Positions 19,661 to 29,764 of a DNA stretch of 54,234 nt are shown in pieces. Each line of letters opens with the position of its first letter. Within the stretch, counting starts at the first letter, position 1. A program made the position numbers and the translations under genes. Below the pieces are notes generated by a model, which had not been told where the DNA came from, made no database searches, and saw only the letters and a list, made by a program, of their open reading frames with translations. The DNA comes from Stentor coeruleus (lineage: Eukaryota > Ciliophora > Heterotrichea > Heterotrichida > Stentoridae): contig MPUH01000438.1 in assembly GCA_001970955.1 (NCBI GenBank), forward strand, positions 1 through 54,234. Direction: 5' to 3'.

Positions 19661-21130
19661 ATGTTTTTCTATCTCTTAAGAAAGTTTTCTAAGAGTAAAG
19701 TCTTAACTCTAGACACAATTGGGGAAAACGTAAAGAAAGCCGAGTATGCAGTTCGTGGGGACATATTGAAAAAGGCTCATGAAATTGTGGAAAGCATAGC
19801 CAAAGGGAAAAAATACCCGTTTAAAACATTAACACCTTGCAATATAGGAAATCCTCAGTTTTTAGGCCAAAAACCCTTAACCTGGGTACGTCAAGGGTTA
19901 TCTTTAGTTGTCAATCCTAGACTTCTTGATTACCCTGAATTACCTTCTTATTACCCTCCTGATATAATTGATCGAAGCAAGCATTTATTAACACGAATTC
20001 AAGGTGGAATTGGAGCATATTCGGATAGTCAAGGACTTTTAGTTGTTAGGGAGTCAGTTGCTAAGTATATCGAAATGCGAGATGGTATTGGCCCAAGTGA
20101 TCCTGCTGATATTTTCACGACAAACGGGGCAAGTCCTTCAATTGACATTGCCCTGACTGTTGCAATAAGTTCAGCTCAAGATGGTGTTATGATACCAATT
20201 CCTCAATATCCTCTATACAATGCTCTTATTACTATCAAAAAAGGGCAGGCTATAGGCTATTATATGGATTCATCAGATGGATACTGGTCTTTAAATATTG
20301 AAGAAATGCAGCGTTCCGTCGACCTTGCCAAAAAAAACCACATAAAGCCTCGTGCATTAGTTGTCATCAACCCTGGCAACCCAACCGGTCAGGTGCTCTC
20401 TGAAGAAAATATGCAGCAAATTGTAAAATTCTGCGAAATCAATAACCTCGTAATCTTAGCTGATGAAGTCTATCAAGACAATGTCTACATACCTACTAAA
20501 AAATTCACTTCTTTTCGTAAGGTGATCAGTCAAATGGGAACCAAAACCGAACTTTTTTCCTTTCAAAGCTTATCCAAAGGTTTCTATGGTGAATGTGGTA
20601 TTCGTGGTGGCTATATGGAAATCCTCAACATAGACAATCAAGTTAAAGATCAGATATCAAAACTTGCATCAATCATGTTATGCTCTTCAACATTAGGTCA
20701 AGTAGGAATTGAACTTGTATTAAATCCTCCTAATGAACAAATGCCAAGTTTTGAAAGGTATGAGATTGAAAAAAATGAGATACTTTCTGCGTTGAAAAGA
20801 AAAGCTTTGTTAATGTATGAGTTATTGAATACTATGGATAATATAACTTGTAATTATGTTGAAGGGGCTATGTATGCTATGCCTTGTGTTAGTATGTCAA
20901 AAAAAGCTATTGATGAGGCTAGGAAGATAGGGGTTACTGCTGATAAGTTTTATGTCATGAAAGCATTAGAAGAAACAGGGATTATTTTGGTACCAGGGTC
21001 AGGATTTGGTCAGAAGCCTGGAACATTTCATTTTAGGATTACAGTGCTTACCCCTGAGATTAGTTTTAGGGATCTACTTTTGAGCTTTAAGAAATTCAAT
21101 GATAACTTCCATAAACAGTATAGGGATTAG
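19661..21130 (+). CDS. GPT: alanine aminotransferase
   Basis: 489 aa, the usual length. It is a class I/II PLP-dependent aminotransferase of the alanine type, converting alanine plus 2-oxoglutarate to pyruvate plus glutamate. Family marks: NIGNPQFLGQKPLTWVRQ, SDSQGLLVVRESVAKYIEMRDG, FTTNGASPSID, IPIPQYPLYNALI, VVINPGNPTGQVLSEENM, LADEVYQDNVY, and the Schiff-base lysine in FQSLSKGFYGECGIRGGY (K306). The C-terminal ILVPGSGFGQKPGTFHFR is typical. The first 15 residues (MFFYLLRKFSKSKVL) are basic and hydrophobic with no acidic residue, a plausible mitochondrial presequence. GCTTATA precedes the ATG. Confidence 0.95.
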   Translation: MFFYLLRKFSKSKVLTLDTIGENVKKAEYAVRGDILKKAHEIVESIAKGKKYPFKTLTPCNIGNPQFLGQKPLTWVRQGLSLVVNPRLLDYPELPSYYPPDIIDRSKHLLTRIQGGIGAYSDSQGLLVVRESVAKYIEMRDGIGPSDPADIFTTNGASPSIDIALTVAISSAQDGVMIPIPQYPLYNALITIKKGQAIGYYMDSSDGYWSLNIEEMQRSVDLAKKNHIKPRALVVINPGNPTGQVLSEENMQQIVKFCEINNLVILADEVYQDNVYIPTKKFTSFRKVISQMGTKTELFSFQSLSKGFYGECGIRGGYMEILNIDNQVKDQISKLASIMLCSSTLGQVGIELVLNPPNEQMPSFERYEIEKNEILSALKRKALLMYELLNTMDNITCNYVEGAMYAMPCVSMSKKAIDEARKIGVTADKFYVMKALEETGIILVPGSGFGQKPGTFHFRITVLTPEISFRDLLLSFKKFNDNFHKQYRD

Positions 21131-21366
21131 AATGAAGGACTTTTGATTAGGCTTTTTATTAAATCAAATTTTTTTAATGCTTGTGAGGAATTTTTAGTGG
21201 ATATAGTGAGGGGGTACTTTAGTTTTTGGGTGGTTGTGATATTTTCGTATATGGCTTTATGATGCAAATAGATAACCCTTGCTGCTTTTAGACTAATTAG
21301 TGTGGCAAATTAGTCCAGTTTAAAATTTTATAATAAAGGTAGATAAAATGTTTTAGGTTATAATAA

Positions 21367-21609
21367 ATGGAAGATGAAAAAAGCTCAGACGTCTCGCCTA
21401 AGCCTATAATAATAACGAGAAATAAGGACAATAGATCAAGTACTTATGCTCCAAACAGACTTAACCAAAAAATTAAAAAGAAAAATGTTGTTTTTGTTGA
21501 TAGGGTGAAAAATGCTCCTCTTTGTACTGTGTTCAACTATGAGCAAGTTGAAATACTAAATGAGCCTGAGAGTCCAAAATCAAAAAGTTGTGCTTGTTTT
21601 ATAATCTAA
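21367..21609 (+). CDS. small protein with C-terminal CaaX prenylation motif
   Basis: 80 aa, basic and hydrophilic. A Lys-rich stretch (NQKIKKKNVVFVDRVKN) leads to FNYEQVEILNEPESPKSKS, and the protein ends CACFII. The last four residues (CFII) fit the CaaX rule for isoprenylation, and the extra Cys two residues upstream could be palmitoylated, so I infer a lipid-anchored membrane peripheral protein. No enzymatic domain fits in this length. GGTTATAATAA lies directly before the ATG. The last few codons and stop are also in the duplicated junction block at 21598-21726. Confidence 0.75.
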   Translation: MEDEKSSDVSPKPIIITRNKDNRSSTYAPNRLNQKIKKKNVVFVDRVKNAPLCTVFNYEQVEILNEPESPKSKSCACFII

Positions 21610-21726
21610 TCAAAATATATAAATAAACTTAAGGTTTCTTTGAGGATAATAAACAAAAGCGNTTTATAATCTAATCAAAATATATAAATAAACTTAAGGT
21701 TTCTTTGAGGATAATAAACAAAAGCG
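21598..21726. repeat. 64-bp direct duplication around N 21662
   Basis: Bases 21598-21661 equal 21663-21726. The first copy includes the stop codon of the CaaX protein. Probable unmerged contig ends. Confidence 0.9.
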
Positions 21727-22725
21727 CTATATGAATATTAATAACTGATTTGTTTTAGGGATAAGACTAAATTTACTTAGAATGATAGTAATAAAAGGTC
21801 GTTTTTTAAATATGGGAGGGTTTTAGATAGATAAATTGTGTCACTTTGTCTAATAAAAGGGAAATAGAGATGATTAGGTTTTGGGTTTTTGATTTAGATA
21901 AGATATGTGAGAGGATGATTATTAGAATTAGATAAGGAGGGCGTTAAAGTAGGAAAAGTACAGATTTTTTTTTAGAAAATAAAAGGAAGAGAATTGAGTT
22001 TCAATGCCGTAGATAATCGGAAATGTTCTAGGTAGTAAGAAAATTATAGGCTTATAGATTTTAATATAGAATATAGAGAAGGTTTTGAAAGTAAGGGTTT
22101 TTTGGTATAAGAGAATATGAAATGGTCTTAATTTATAAAGGTTTAAGTTTTTTGCTAACAAAAATTAGAGTTTATAAATTATTTAGTGAAGCCTTTTATA
22201 GATGGGTGCACATTTGCTAGAATATAAATTTAAGGATTTTGAAACACAGATATTTAAGTGCTAGTTTATTGTATTTTAAATAATGATTTTCAATTACTTT
22301 CAAAAATTGAAATTATCTTATAGAAGTTTTAACTTTTCACAAATGTTTTTGATATGATTTCATAATGAGCAAACTTATTTTCATGAAGTTTTAATATTAT
22401 TTAGCCTAAAAAAAACTTATAATAAAATCAAAAATTAAAAAACTAAATCTAACTTGTTATGAAGTCTTAAATTATCACTTAATCAAATCTTATAATTTTT
22501 TCTTAAAAGAATTTATTTATCATCTTGATATTATGAGCATGTAAGATATTGAAGAAATCCATTTTATATATACCCTAGCAGTTATCATATTTCACCTCAT
22601 CATTTCAAAGCTTTTCTTATTTATTCAAACTTATTTTATTATATTATATTATACATTCTAAAAATGCTATTCTATAGTATTCTATTTATTCACTAAATAT
22701 CATTATATATAATAAAAATCTTCAT
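21727..22725. other. gene-free AT-rich region
   Basis: About 1 kb without a credible gene. A 77-codon minus frame (21928-22161) has no conserved features. It is G-rich on the + strand to about 22100, then nearly pure A/T. Confidence 0.5.
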
Positions 22726-23565
22726 ATGAGTGTTAAAAGCAAATTCATGTACGATGATAAACTAGAACTTATCGCATTACAAAAAGAGAACATCAGTATT
22801 CGCAATCAGTTAAAAGAACTTGGCTCAAAGCTCAACAATCATATTGAATTAAGGGATATAAAGAAATTGCAAACAAAAAGTTTTAATACACATCCTGAAG
22901 AAGAGTTAAAAGAAGCAAATAAACTAATTGATATTTACAAGTAAAAAATAAGCAGGAAAGAAAAGAGTTTTCTAGCAAGGAAAGTTAAAAAAGCTATAGA
23001 TTTAGACTATTTAAATAGTCTGGTAAAACAAGTCGATAAACTCCAGTTAGTCCTAACAGAAAGCGAAAACTCAAGGAAGATCACTGAACTGTATGAACGA
23101 AAAGAACAAAGATATAGAATGAGTCCTATAAAAACCCCGGATATTTCGATGGAAATCGACTATTTAAGTAGCAAAAAGCAACACTATATAGATAAAATTA
23201 GCAAATTACAAGATAGCATTGATAAAAAGAAGAAAATGATCATCGAAGCTAATAAAAAACATGATGATCTTGAAAAAAAGCATAAAAACCTCATTTCAGA
23301 ACTTGGGGAATCTTACTTTAAAGAAAAATCTCTAAAACAAATCATGGGCATTATGAGCAAAAAGGAAAAAATCAGAAGTGTCATTGCTAAAGAAACAAAC
23401 TCTAAAGTTAACTCAATGATATACAAAATAAAAACATTGCAAAGTGAATTAAAAATCCTTAAAGATAATGAAAATGAGTTGAATAATCAATATTTAGAGT
23501 CTCTGAGAAAATCTGAAAAATTTCATGAGAGTATAGCCTTTTTACAATATTCAGAGCCTTTTTAA
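22726..23565 (+). CDS. coiled-coil protein, one 15-nt intron
   Basis: 274 aa after splicing at 22941-22955. It is almost entirely alpha-helical coiled coil: heptads through LIALQKENISIRNQLKELGS, KLQLVLTESENSRKI and HYIDKISKLQDSIDKKKK. A central proline break (MSPIKTPDIS) separates two coils. No domain is recognised. Without the intron the gene would look like two unrelated short frames (22726-22944 and 23119-23565). A structural or centrosomal role is only a guess. Confidence 0.85.
22941..22955 (+). other. 15-nt intron in the coiled-coil gene
   Basis: GTAAAAAATAAGCAG. Retention gives AAG TAA, an immediate stop. Removal keeps the frame open for 206 more codons. A at position 10. Confidence 0.95.
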
Positions 23566-23722
23566 TTAATAATGACTTAAATATATAAGATAGTATTAAC
23601 AAAATTCACCACAACCTCAACAACATTAACCCTAATCTAGAATCCCAAGTCTCATACCTTCTCTTCTCTCAAAAATAAGGAAAAATGAAATTACCTGTCT
23701 AATAACTTACTAAAAAAATTAA

Positions 23723-25021
23723 ATGGAAGAGGATAGTTCGTCAAAAGGAATCTCAAATATAAAAGTGCCCCCAAAATACGAAAACTTAAAATTATTAAGT
23801 ATGTGGGAAGAAGTGAGAACCTTAGGAAAGCATCCAGACCGTAGAAGTTATCATACAGCAGTAATGTGGCAAGACAAAATGTTAGTTTATGGAGGACAAG
23901 ATCTAAGTGAAGGACCATACGGAGACTTGTGGAGCGTAGAAATTGGTCAATTCGGTCAAGAAAGTTGGCAGCAGGTTGCAATTGAAGATAAAGGATGTAT
24001 ATCAAGACATTCAGCTATAGTAAAAAATGACAAAATGTACGTGTTTGGAGGGACAAATGGTGTTGAAGAATTCAATAAAACTCTTGTTCTTAGTCTAAAT
24101 ACAATGACTTGGAAAGAATACCCAGGCCAAAATAATCTTCCTCCTCCATTAGATTCACATACATCATGTCTTTATGATAGCGATCAAGGACCTTTAATGA
24201 TAGTTTTTGGGGGCTATAGCCATGGTGAAAGGACTAATCAAGTATATATTCTCCAACTAGACACAATGAAATGGACAAAATTCGAGACTTCATCAAAACA
24301 GCCAGAAATTAGATCAAGTCATTCAGCCTCAATATACAATCATTGTCTTTTTATCTTTGGTGGAATATCAGATGAAGGTGAAAAACTTAATGACTTTTGG
24401 AAACTTGACCTTAAAGCTCGTGTTTGGACTCAGATTATTGGTAATGGAGAATTACCTGTAGGACGATCTGGACATACTTCTGTTGTGTATAAAGATTTTT
24501 TGATTATATTTGGGGGGATGAAAGATATTACAAAGGAAACTAATGACCTTCATTCTTATCATTTTCAGAGTAATAGTTGGACGAATTTTCAGTATGAGTA
24601 TCAGGTTAGAGATCCTGTGTCACCTGATCAACTAGAGGAGTATAAAAAAAATAAAGCTTCTTTAGCTGCGATGAAGGATAAAAAGTTTTCTACTGAACCT
24701 AGTCCGAATAGGTCACCAATACGAAGGCCAACTTTTATGGATAGTTCAAGAGGATCACCAGCTAGAAGACAAACTGTAGAAGGTGATGGAACTCCTCAAT
24801 ATAGAAGAAGGAGAACTTTGTATGAAGGGCCTATGAGTCCATTAGAAGGAAGAATCAAAGGAAAACTTCCACATCCAAGAGATGGACATAGTGCAGTTAT
24901 AAATGGTGATATTATGGTAGTATTCGGAGGTGACAGGCATCAAATGCCTTTTAATGATACTTATGTTTATTACCTTTTAGAAGAAAATATCAAGTCTCCA
25001 GCAAGACTTGACAATTCTTAA
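23723..25021 (+). CDS. kelch-repeat beta-propeller protein
   Basis: 432 aa. At least five kelch blades are visible in residues 30-295, each with the GG doublet and spaced aromatic: MLVYGGQDLSEGPYGDLW, MYVFGGTNGVEEFNKTL, LMIVFGGYSHGERTNQVY, LFIFGGISDEGEKLNDFW and LIIFGGMKDITKETNDLH. A Ser/Arg/Pro-rich insert (about 325-385; SPNRSPIRRPTF, GSPARRQTVEG) interrupts, then a closing blade follows (HPRDGHSAVINGDIMVVFGG). The insert has several RRxT/S-type sites and may be phosphorylated. No BTB or catalytic domain is present, so it is a scaffold-type propeller. The upstream flank is C-rich on the sense strand. Confidence 0.92.
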   Translation: MEEDSSSKGISNIKVPPKYENLKLLSMWEEVRTLGKHPDRRSYHTAVMWQDKMLVYGGQDLSEGPYGDLWSVEIGQFGQESWQQVAIEDKGCISRHSAIVKNDKMYVFGGTNGVEEFNKTLVLSLNTMTWKEYPGQNNLPPPLDSHTSCLYDSDQGPLMIVFGGYSHGERTNQVYILQLDTMKWTKFETSSKQPEIRSSHSASIYNHCLFIFGGISDEGEKLNDFWKLDLKARVWTQIIGNGELPVGRSGHTSVVYKDFLIIFGGMKDITKETNDLHSYHFQSNSWTNFQYEYQVRDPVSPDQLEEYKKNKASLAAMKDKKFSTEPSPNRSPIRRPTFMDSSRGSPARRQTVEGDGTPQYRRRRTLYEGPMSPLEGRIKGKLPHPRDGHSAVINGDIMVVFGGDRHQMPFNDTYVYYLLEENIKSPARLDNS

Positions 25022-26146
25022 TAATAATTACTAGGAAATGCATATTCTCATTTATAACTATCATTCTAATTTTATAGAAGATAGAAAATCTTAGCTATTT
25101 TATTAACCTAATTTAGTATAGTTAATTATAATAGAAGATTTTTTAAAAATCACTTCTGTTGTTAAGAGTTTAGGCTATTTTTAGTGGTGAGCATATTTAT
25201 AAGAATATTAAATTAAAGTATATTTCCTAAAAGTAAAAGTATTCTTCTTGCAAAAGTAAATACCTAAATCTAAAAAACAATTGGATACTTTAGTTAACTT
25301 GATTATACCTATAGAAATTTAATTAGCATTAAAAAGGGATAGAGAACTATAAAATCTGTTTTTTGTATGTCTTTAGCTTAATAAAACAAATTATGTCAAA
25401 TATGCACCTATTTCGCACCTTGGTAAACTATTATAAGAATTTTCTAAGAGAATAAGGCTAGGTTTATTTATTTAAAATACTGCAATATGGGTAAGAGAGT
25501 TATTATGTAGAAAAAAGAATAAAAATTTGACAAGAAAAAATACAATCAAGGCCATGCTTAGAATGTGTATGAATTTTTGACAAAGAGGGGCTTATCATTG
25601 AAAAATAAATATTCTTTGTTGAAGTTTTTAATAAGAAAGCTGATAATTTTACATCTTGATTCTAGAGTAGCATTAATGATATAAATTGTTTTCACTGATG
25701 ATTGATTAGCTAAATATTACTTCGATCATGAATTGCCCAGTGAATTATTCAAGATTTTATATGACACTGAAAATTGAACTACAATTGAAGGTACCTAGAA
25801 TAATTAAAAAATTGAAATACCTTCATTATAAGAACTATACAAATTAAGCTTCATCTCAATCTATTTATTAAAAAAACTATTTTATAGTTAAAAAGAATAT
25901 TAAAATACTTGTAGGGTAGAAGTTAATTTTAAATTTTAGTAAGTGATCAAATTTACAATCTTCAACAAAATTAGAACGATAATCATAAATGAGGATGTAC
26001 TGCGTATAATAAATAAATCATAAAATCATATAAAACCTTAAATCAAGTCCTTAATAATAAAATGGGAATCAAAATTCCTTAATACAAAACAAAATAAATC
26101 GTACCCATAATCATTTGACCCAATCTCTAATCAAAATGTATAATAA
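25022..26146. other. gene-free AT-rich region, 1.1 kb
   Basis: No supported gene. One + frame over about 25529-25870 reads passably between seven stops, but stops at that density are expected by chance at this base composition, so I do not call a pseudogene. GTATAATAA lies directly before the next gene's ATG. Confidence 0.5.
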
Positions 26147-26773
26147 ATGGATTCTCCTAGTTTGAGTGGAAAATGGAAACTAGTCTCAAATGTTATCTCA
26201 GCAACAAACTACTTTATGACCCCGAATTCAGAGGTCATAAGCGATATAGATTCTATGATTGAAGCTTTAAAACGTCATCCTTCACTATTAAGACACGAAA
26301 CTACCACAGCTAAGATGACAGAAATAGAATATTATAAATATACAGCAGCATTATTTGATTTTATACGACAATCATCTACTGATGACCTTGAACGTATTGA
26401 AAAACTAATCACTAACAATCCTAAACGCTATATAATCGACAATTCAAGTGCAGAATCCTTATTAAACAAACAATTTAATGGGATTCGTCCACTATATGAA
26501 AGCTGCAAATACGGCTTTTTAGATACATCAAAGCTTTTGATGAAATATGGCGCTGATCCATACTTGCTAAGTGATAATGGGGAAGATGTTGAGACCTGTT
26601 TAGAAGTTGCAGTGCGGTGGAATCATATAAGCATAGTACAATATCTAATGGAAACACACAATTGGCAGTACAAAATACTGAAAAAATGTTTAAAAGCTAC
26701 AAACAATCCTAAAGTAAAAGAAATGATCATACCGAAAATGGTCAAGAGAAAAGGTTTTTGTTTTTGTGGATAG
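26147..26773 (+). CDS. short ankyrin-repeat protein
   Basis: 208 aa. The N-terminal 100 residues have no recognised domain. Residues about 115-180 hold two ankyrin-like helix pairs: GIRPLYESCKYGFLDTSKLL followed by MKYGADPYLLSDNGED, then CLEVAVRWNHISIVQYLMET. The C-terminus is basic and ends with a Cys pair (KRKGFCFCG). Probably a protein-binding module. GTATAATAA directly precedes the ATG. Confidence 0.75.
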   Translation: MDSPSLSGKWKLVSNVISATNYFMTPNSEVISDIDSMIEALKRHPSLLRHETTTAKMTEIEYYKYTAALFDFIRQSSTDDLERIEKLITNNPKRYIIDNSSAESLLNKQFNGIRPLYESCKYGFLDTSKLLMKYGADPYLLSDNGEDVETCLEVAVRWNHISIVQYLMETHNWQYKILKKCLKATNNPKVKEMIIPKMVKRKGFCFCG

Positions 26774-27451
26774 ATATTTAAAAAAATAGAAAAGCCTGAC
26801 TTGATAATGTCAGCTGTGCAATCTTTTAAAGATTTAAAATAATAGGATATATTTATTATACGATTTCTGAAAAGTATATACAATTTGCTTAAAGGTTTAA
26901 ATTTTGACCTTGAGTTTTGTATTAAACTTTCGTCATCTATACAGAGATTTTTAGAATATGAAATAATTATTTTCGCAATAGATTTTTTCCATATTTGAAA
27001 TAGAATAAAGATGAGTTTTTGATTACTAAGATTTTATGTTGATAAATTTAGAAATTACTGTAATGGTTTTTAAAATCTAAACTACAAATAATAAAATACC
27101 TATTAGCCTAACAAATATATTCCCCACAACAAAAAACTCAAAATCAAAATCTCCCAAAAANAATAATAAAATACCTATTAGCCTAACAAATATATTCCCC
27201 ACAACAAAAAACTCAAAATCAAAATCTCCCAAAAAATGTATCAAATCTCCTAATCCCAAACATTTTTTGTTGATTAAAAATATGATAATATAAATACTGT
27301 TATTAGATTAGAAAATACTTTTTTAATCAAAACAATACTTTTATCAATAAATCTTTGCCTATCAAATTCATTCAATTAATATCTTAATTACTAATCTTAT
27401 ACCTTAAAAAATATTCATAACTTTTGCTAATTACCTCTAAAATAATTCTAA
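26774..27451. other. intergenic AT-rich region
   Basis: No gene seen. It contains the duplicated junction block around N 27161. Confidence 0.55.
27087..27235. repeat. 74-bp direct duplication around N 27161
   Basis: Bases 27087-27160 equal 27162-27235. Probable unmerged contig ends in intergenic DNA. Confidence 0.9.
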
Positions 27452-29602
27452 CTAATAATTTTTAATGGAAATGCAACTCAAGCATGAATCCTCATTCAAA
27501 TTATTATATTTGCATTTTATATGAGCCTGATGTCCACATTTTTGATACACAAAAAGATCTTTGCTTTCACTAACTACCTTTTGGCAATTACAACACATAA
27601 CATCAATATTCTGTATTATTTTATCACAAAATAAGCATCGATCTCTTCCAAAAGCACACTTTATGCACACATCAGAACAATCACAAGCCTTAAACTTACA
27701 AGTATTTAAATTTACCCTTTTGCAAATCATACACAAAAAACCTTTATCCCTGATTATATCATTATAAAATTTCTCACATTTAATTTGGGCAATCTCTTTT
27801 ATCACATCTTTGGGTAAAGGTTTTCTACATCCAATACAATAATTTGAAGATGAAAGTCTGCATCTAAAACACACATCACAATTTTCTTGACATTTAAAAA
27901 GTAAAAAATTAGATTGTTTTCTATTAATTTTGCAACCTAAGCATAACTTGACTATATTTTCTACATGTTTTTCAATTGGCTTCAAGATGATTTTTTTTTC
28001 AATAAGCTCAAGTTTATTATTTATTTTCAATACTTTTTTGACTATTTTCATTATATCGTGATCTTCATAGGTTTTATTACAAGTATAGCATTTTATATCT
28101 TCTCTATTATAAGATCTAATATCAGTGAATAAACATTCTGTGCAGTGGGCATGACCACATGATAATATATAAAAAAGGTTGATATTATGATTAAATTGGC
28201 AGGGCTGACAAGTAGCAAGGGTTTTTAGTTGAGAGAAATCGTGAAGGGCATCACTTTCACTTGTAAAGGAAAAGTATATTTTAAGCATTTCAAGTTTGTC
28301 TCTATCTATAAATTTCTTTTGTATCGGTTCCCAACTTGTCATTAGTTTTGACAGTATTTCATGCTTTTGGTCATAGGAAATCATATTTGGATAGGATTTT
28401 AAACTAATAGTTTTATCTGGGATATAGAAACAGAATGAGTTTTGGTTATGGCCAAAAGTTAAGAGGAGTTTTTTTCTCACTTGTGGAGTGCCGATAACAT
28501 GTTTTAAATTCGGGTATTCATAAATTATTATTACGATATCAAAGGTTTCAGCTATAGATTTAAATAGATTCTTGTGAGTGCTGTATTTTATTTCATTATA
28601 ATAATTAGTATATTCGTTTGGAAATATTGCTTTTAATAATACATCAAGTCCAAGGATAATATGTTTAGTAGCTTCTCTATTTTGACTTAATAGGGTTGTA
28701 ATTTCCTCTTGACTATCATAATTAATGAAATGTTCCATAGCTTGATAGAAATAAGATATATAACCATTGTTTGGGTTATTAGATATAGTTTGGGTGATTA
28801 CATAACGAATTTTTTCAATAAAATCTTGTCCTGAACTAGTTGATTTGGATGTTTTAAGTATATGCATTAAGCTTATAGAAAAAGCTATAAAAAATGAGAA
28901 ATTCGGCGGGGCTATTCTTACAACTTCTGTAAAACCTTGAAATCCTTGAACATTTTTATCTAAAACAATCTCAAAGTCTACACGGTTTATATCATCCATA
29001 GCTTTCTTGTATCTGAAAGGAAAATTTTTGTAATCAATATTAAAATCAGCAACTAAAGCTGAGTGATGTGCATTTTCTTCATAAAGCCAAATAAGAATAT
29101 TATCATCAACCCCTCCTAAAAAATCAATTCTCCCATTATCACTAACCACTAGCATAGAAATTCCTAATCTGCTACAAAAAATATTAAGTTGATCTTTATT
29201 AAATTTTATTGAAACACATGTTAATTCACTATTACCACCTGTTAAGTATTTGAAAAAGTAACAAAATTGGTGAGCTAAATAAATTAAAGCACCTTCAGTG
29301 TTGATGATATGTAAAATAAAATTATTAGGATCAACTTCATTGTTTACATAGTTTTTCAATACATTTGATAGATATCTTATGTCGATTTTAGATGAACAAT
29401 CTTCGATAAGACTGTTTAGTCGGTTTATAAACGCATAACCAACTTCTGAATTTTTATGCTTTATGATTGTTTGGATTATAGCAAAAGCCATAGATATGAA
29501 AGGTGAAGCTTCGATTGGGTTTATTTTACGTATACCTTTAAAGCAACTAAGGATTTCGATATGACTTGGTAGGAGTTCTAAGTTTCCAACTTGTATTTCC
29601 AT
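27452..29602 (-). CDS. RING-type zinc protein with two apparent inactive otubain-like domains
   Basis: 716 aa. The C-terminal 250 residues carry RING-like Cys/His clusters starting near 464 (CQPCQFNHNINLFYILSCGHAHCTECL; CFRCRLSSSNYCIGCRKPLP; CMICKRVNL; CCNCQKVV), but no IBR-RING2 unit is present, so catalysis by the RBR thioester route is unlikely. Residues 30-205 and 230-430 look like two versions of the same otubain-type fold. The first has FILHIINTEGALIYLAHQFC and ILIWLYEENAHHSALV, resembling the family's LRLLTSG... and LLYRPGHYDILY segments. The second has KLLLTFGHNQNSFCFYIPD. The catalytic-Cys boxes are ASPFISMAF and PPNFSFFIAF, with no Cys. The fold call is inference from pattern. Promoter and start codon are triplicated upstream. 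Confidence 0.75.
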   Translation of the reverse strand: MEIQVGNLELLPSHIEILSCFKGIRKINPIEASPFISMAFAIIQTIIKHKNSEVGYAFINRLNSLIEDCSSKIDIRYLSNVLKNYVNNEVDPNNFILHIINTEGALIYLAHQFCYFFKYLTGGNSELTCVSIKFNKDQLNIFCSRLGISMLVVSDNGRIDFLGGVDDNILIWLYEENAHHSALVADFNIDYKNFPFRYKKAMDDINRVDFEIVLDKNVQGFQGFTEVVRIAPPNFSFFIAFSISLMHILKTSKSTSSGQDFIEKIRYVITQTISNNPNNGYISYFYQAMEHFINYDSQEEITTLLSQNREATKHIILGLDVLLKAIFPNEYTNYYNEIKYSTHKNLFKSIAETFDIVIIIYEYPNLKHVIGTPQVRKKLLLTFGHNQNSFCFYIPDKTISLKSYPNMISYDQKHEILSKLMTSWEPIQKKFIDRDKLEMLKIYFSFTSESDALHDFSQLKTLATCQPCQFNHNINLFYILSCGHAHCTECLFTDIRSYNREDIKCYTCNKTYEDHDIMKIVKKVLKINNKLELIEKKIILKPIEKHVENIVKLCLGCKINRKQSNFLLFKCQENCDVCFRCRLSSSNYCIGCRKPLPKDVIKEIAQIKCEKFYNDIIRDKGFLCMICKRVNLNTCKFKACDCSDVCIKCAFGRDRCLFCDKIIQNIDVMCCNCQKVVSESKDLFVYQKCGHQAHIKCKYNNLNEDSCLSCISIKNY

Positions 29603-29764
29603 TTATATAAAGCATGGCCGAATTACTTTAAATGATATAAAAACATTTTAGGTGCCAACATTGTTTTCCATTTATATAAAGCATGGCCGAATTACTTTAA
29701 ATGATATAAAAATTGTATTTCCATTTATATAAAGCATGGCCGAATTACTTTAAATGATATAAAA
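29596..29764. repeat. three copies of a 47-bp start-codon/promoter block
   Basis: The block beginning TTTCCATTTATATAAAG recurs at 29596-29642, 29665-29711 and 29718-29764. On the minus strand each copy ends TATATAAATGGAAA, so the true start codon of the RING gene (29602) has two upstream duplicates at 29671 and 29724. These open frames of only 7-10 codons. There is no N here, so this may be genuine. Confidence 0.9.

Noticed and set aside
21928..22161. Minus-strand frame of 77 codons
   Set aside because: Low-complexity AT-rich translation without conserved sequence.
25529..25870. Stop-punctuated frame (for example NVYEFLTKRGLSLKNKY)
   Set aside because: Seven stops in about 115 codons is near the chance rate, and no homology is recognisable; not enough to call a pseudogene.
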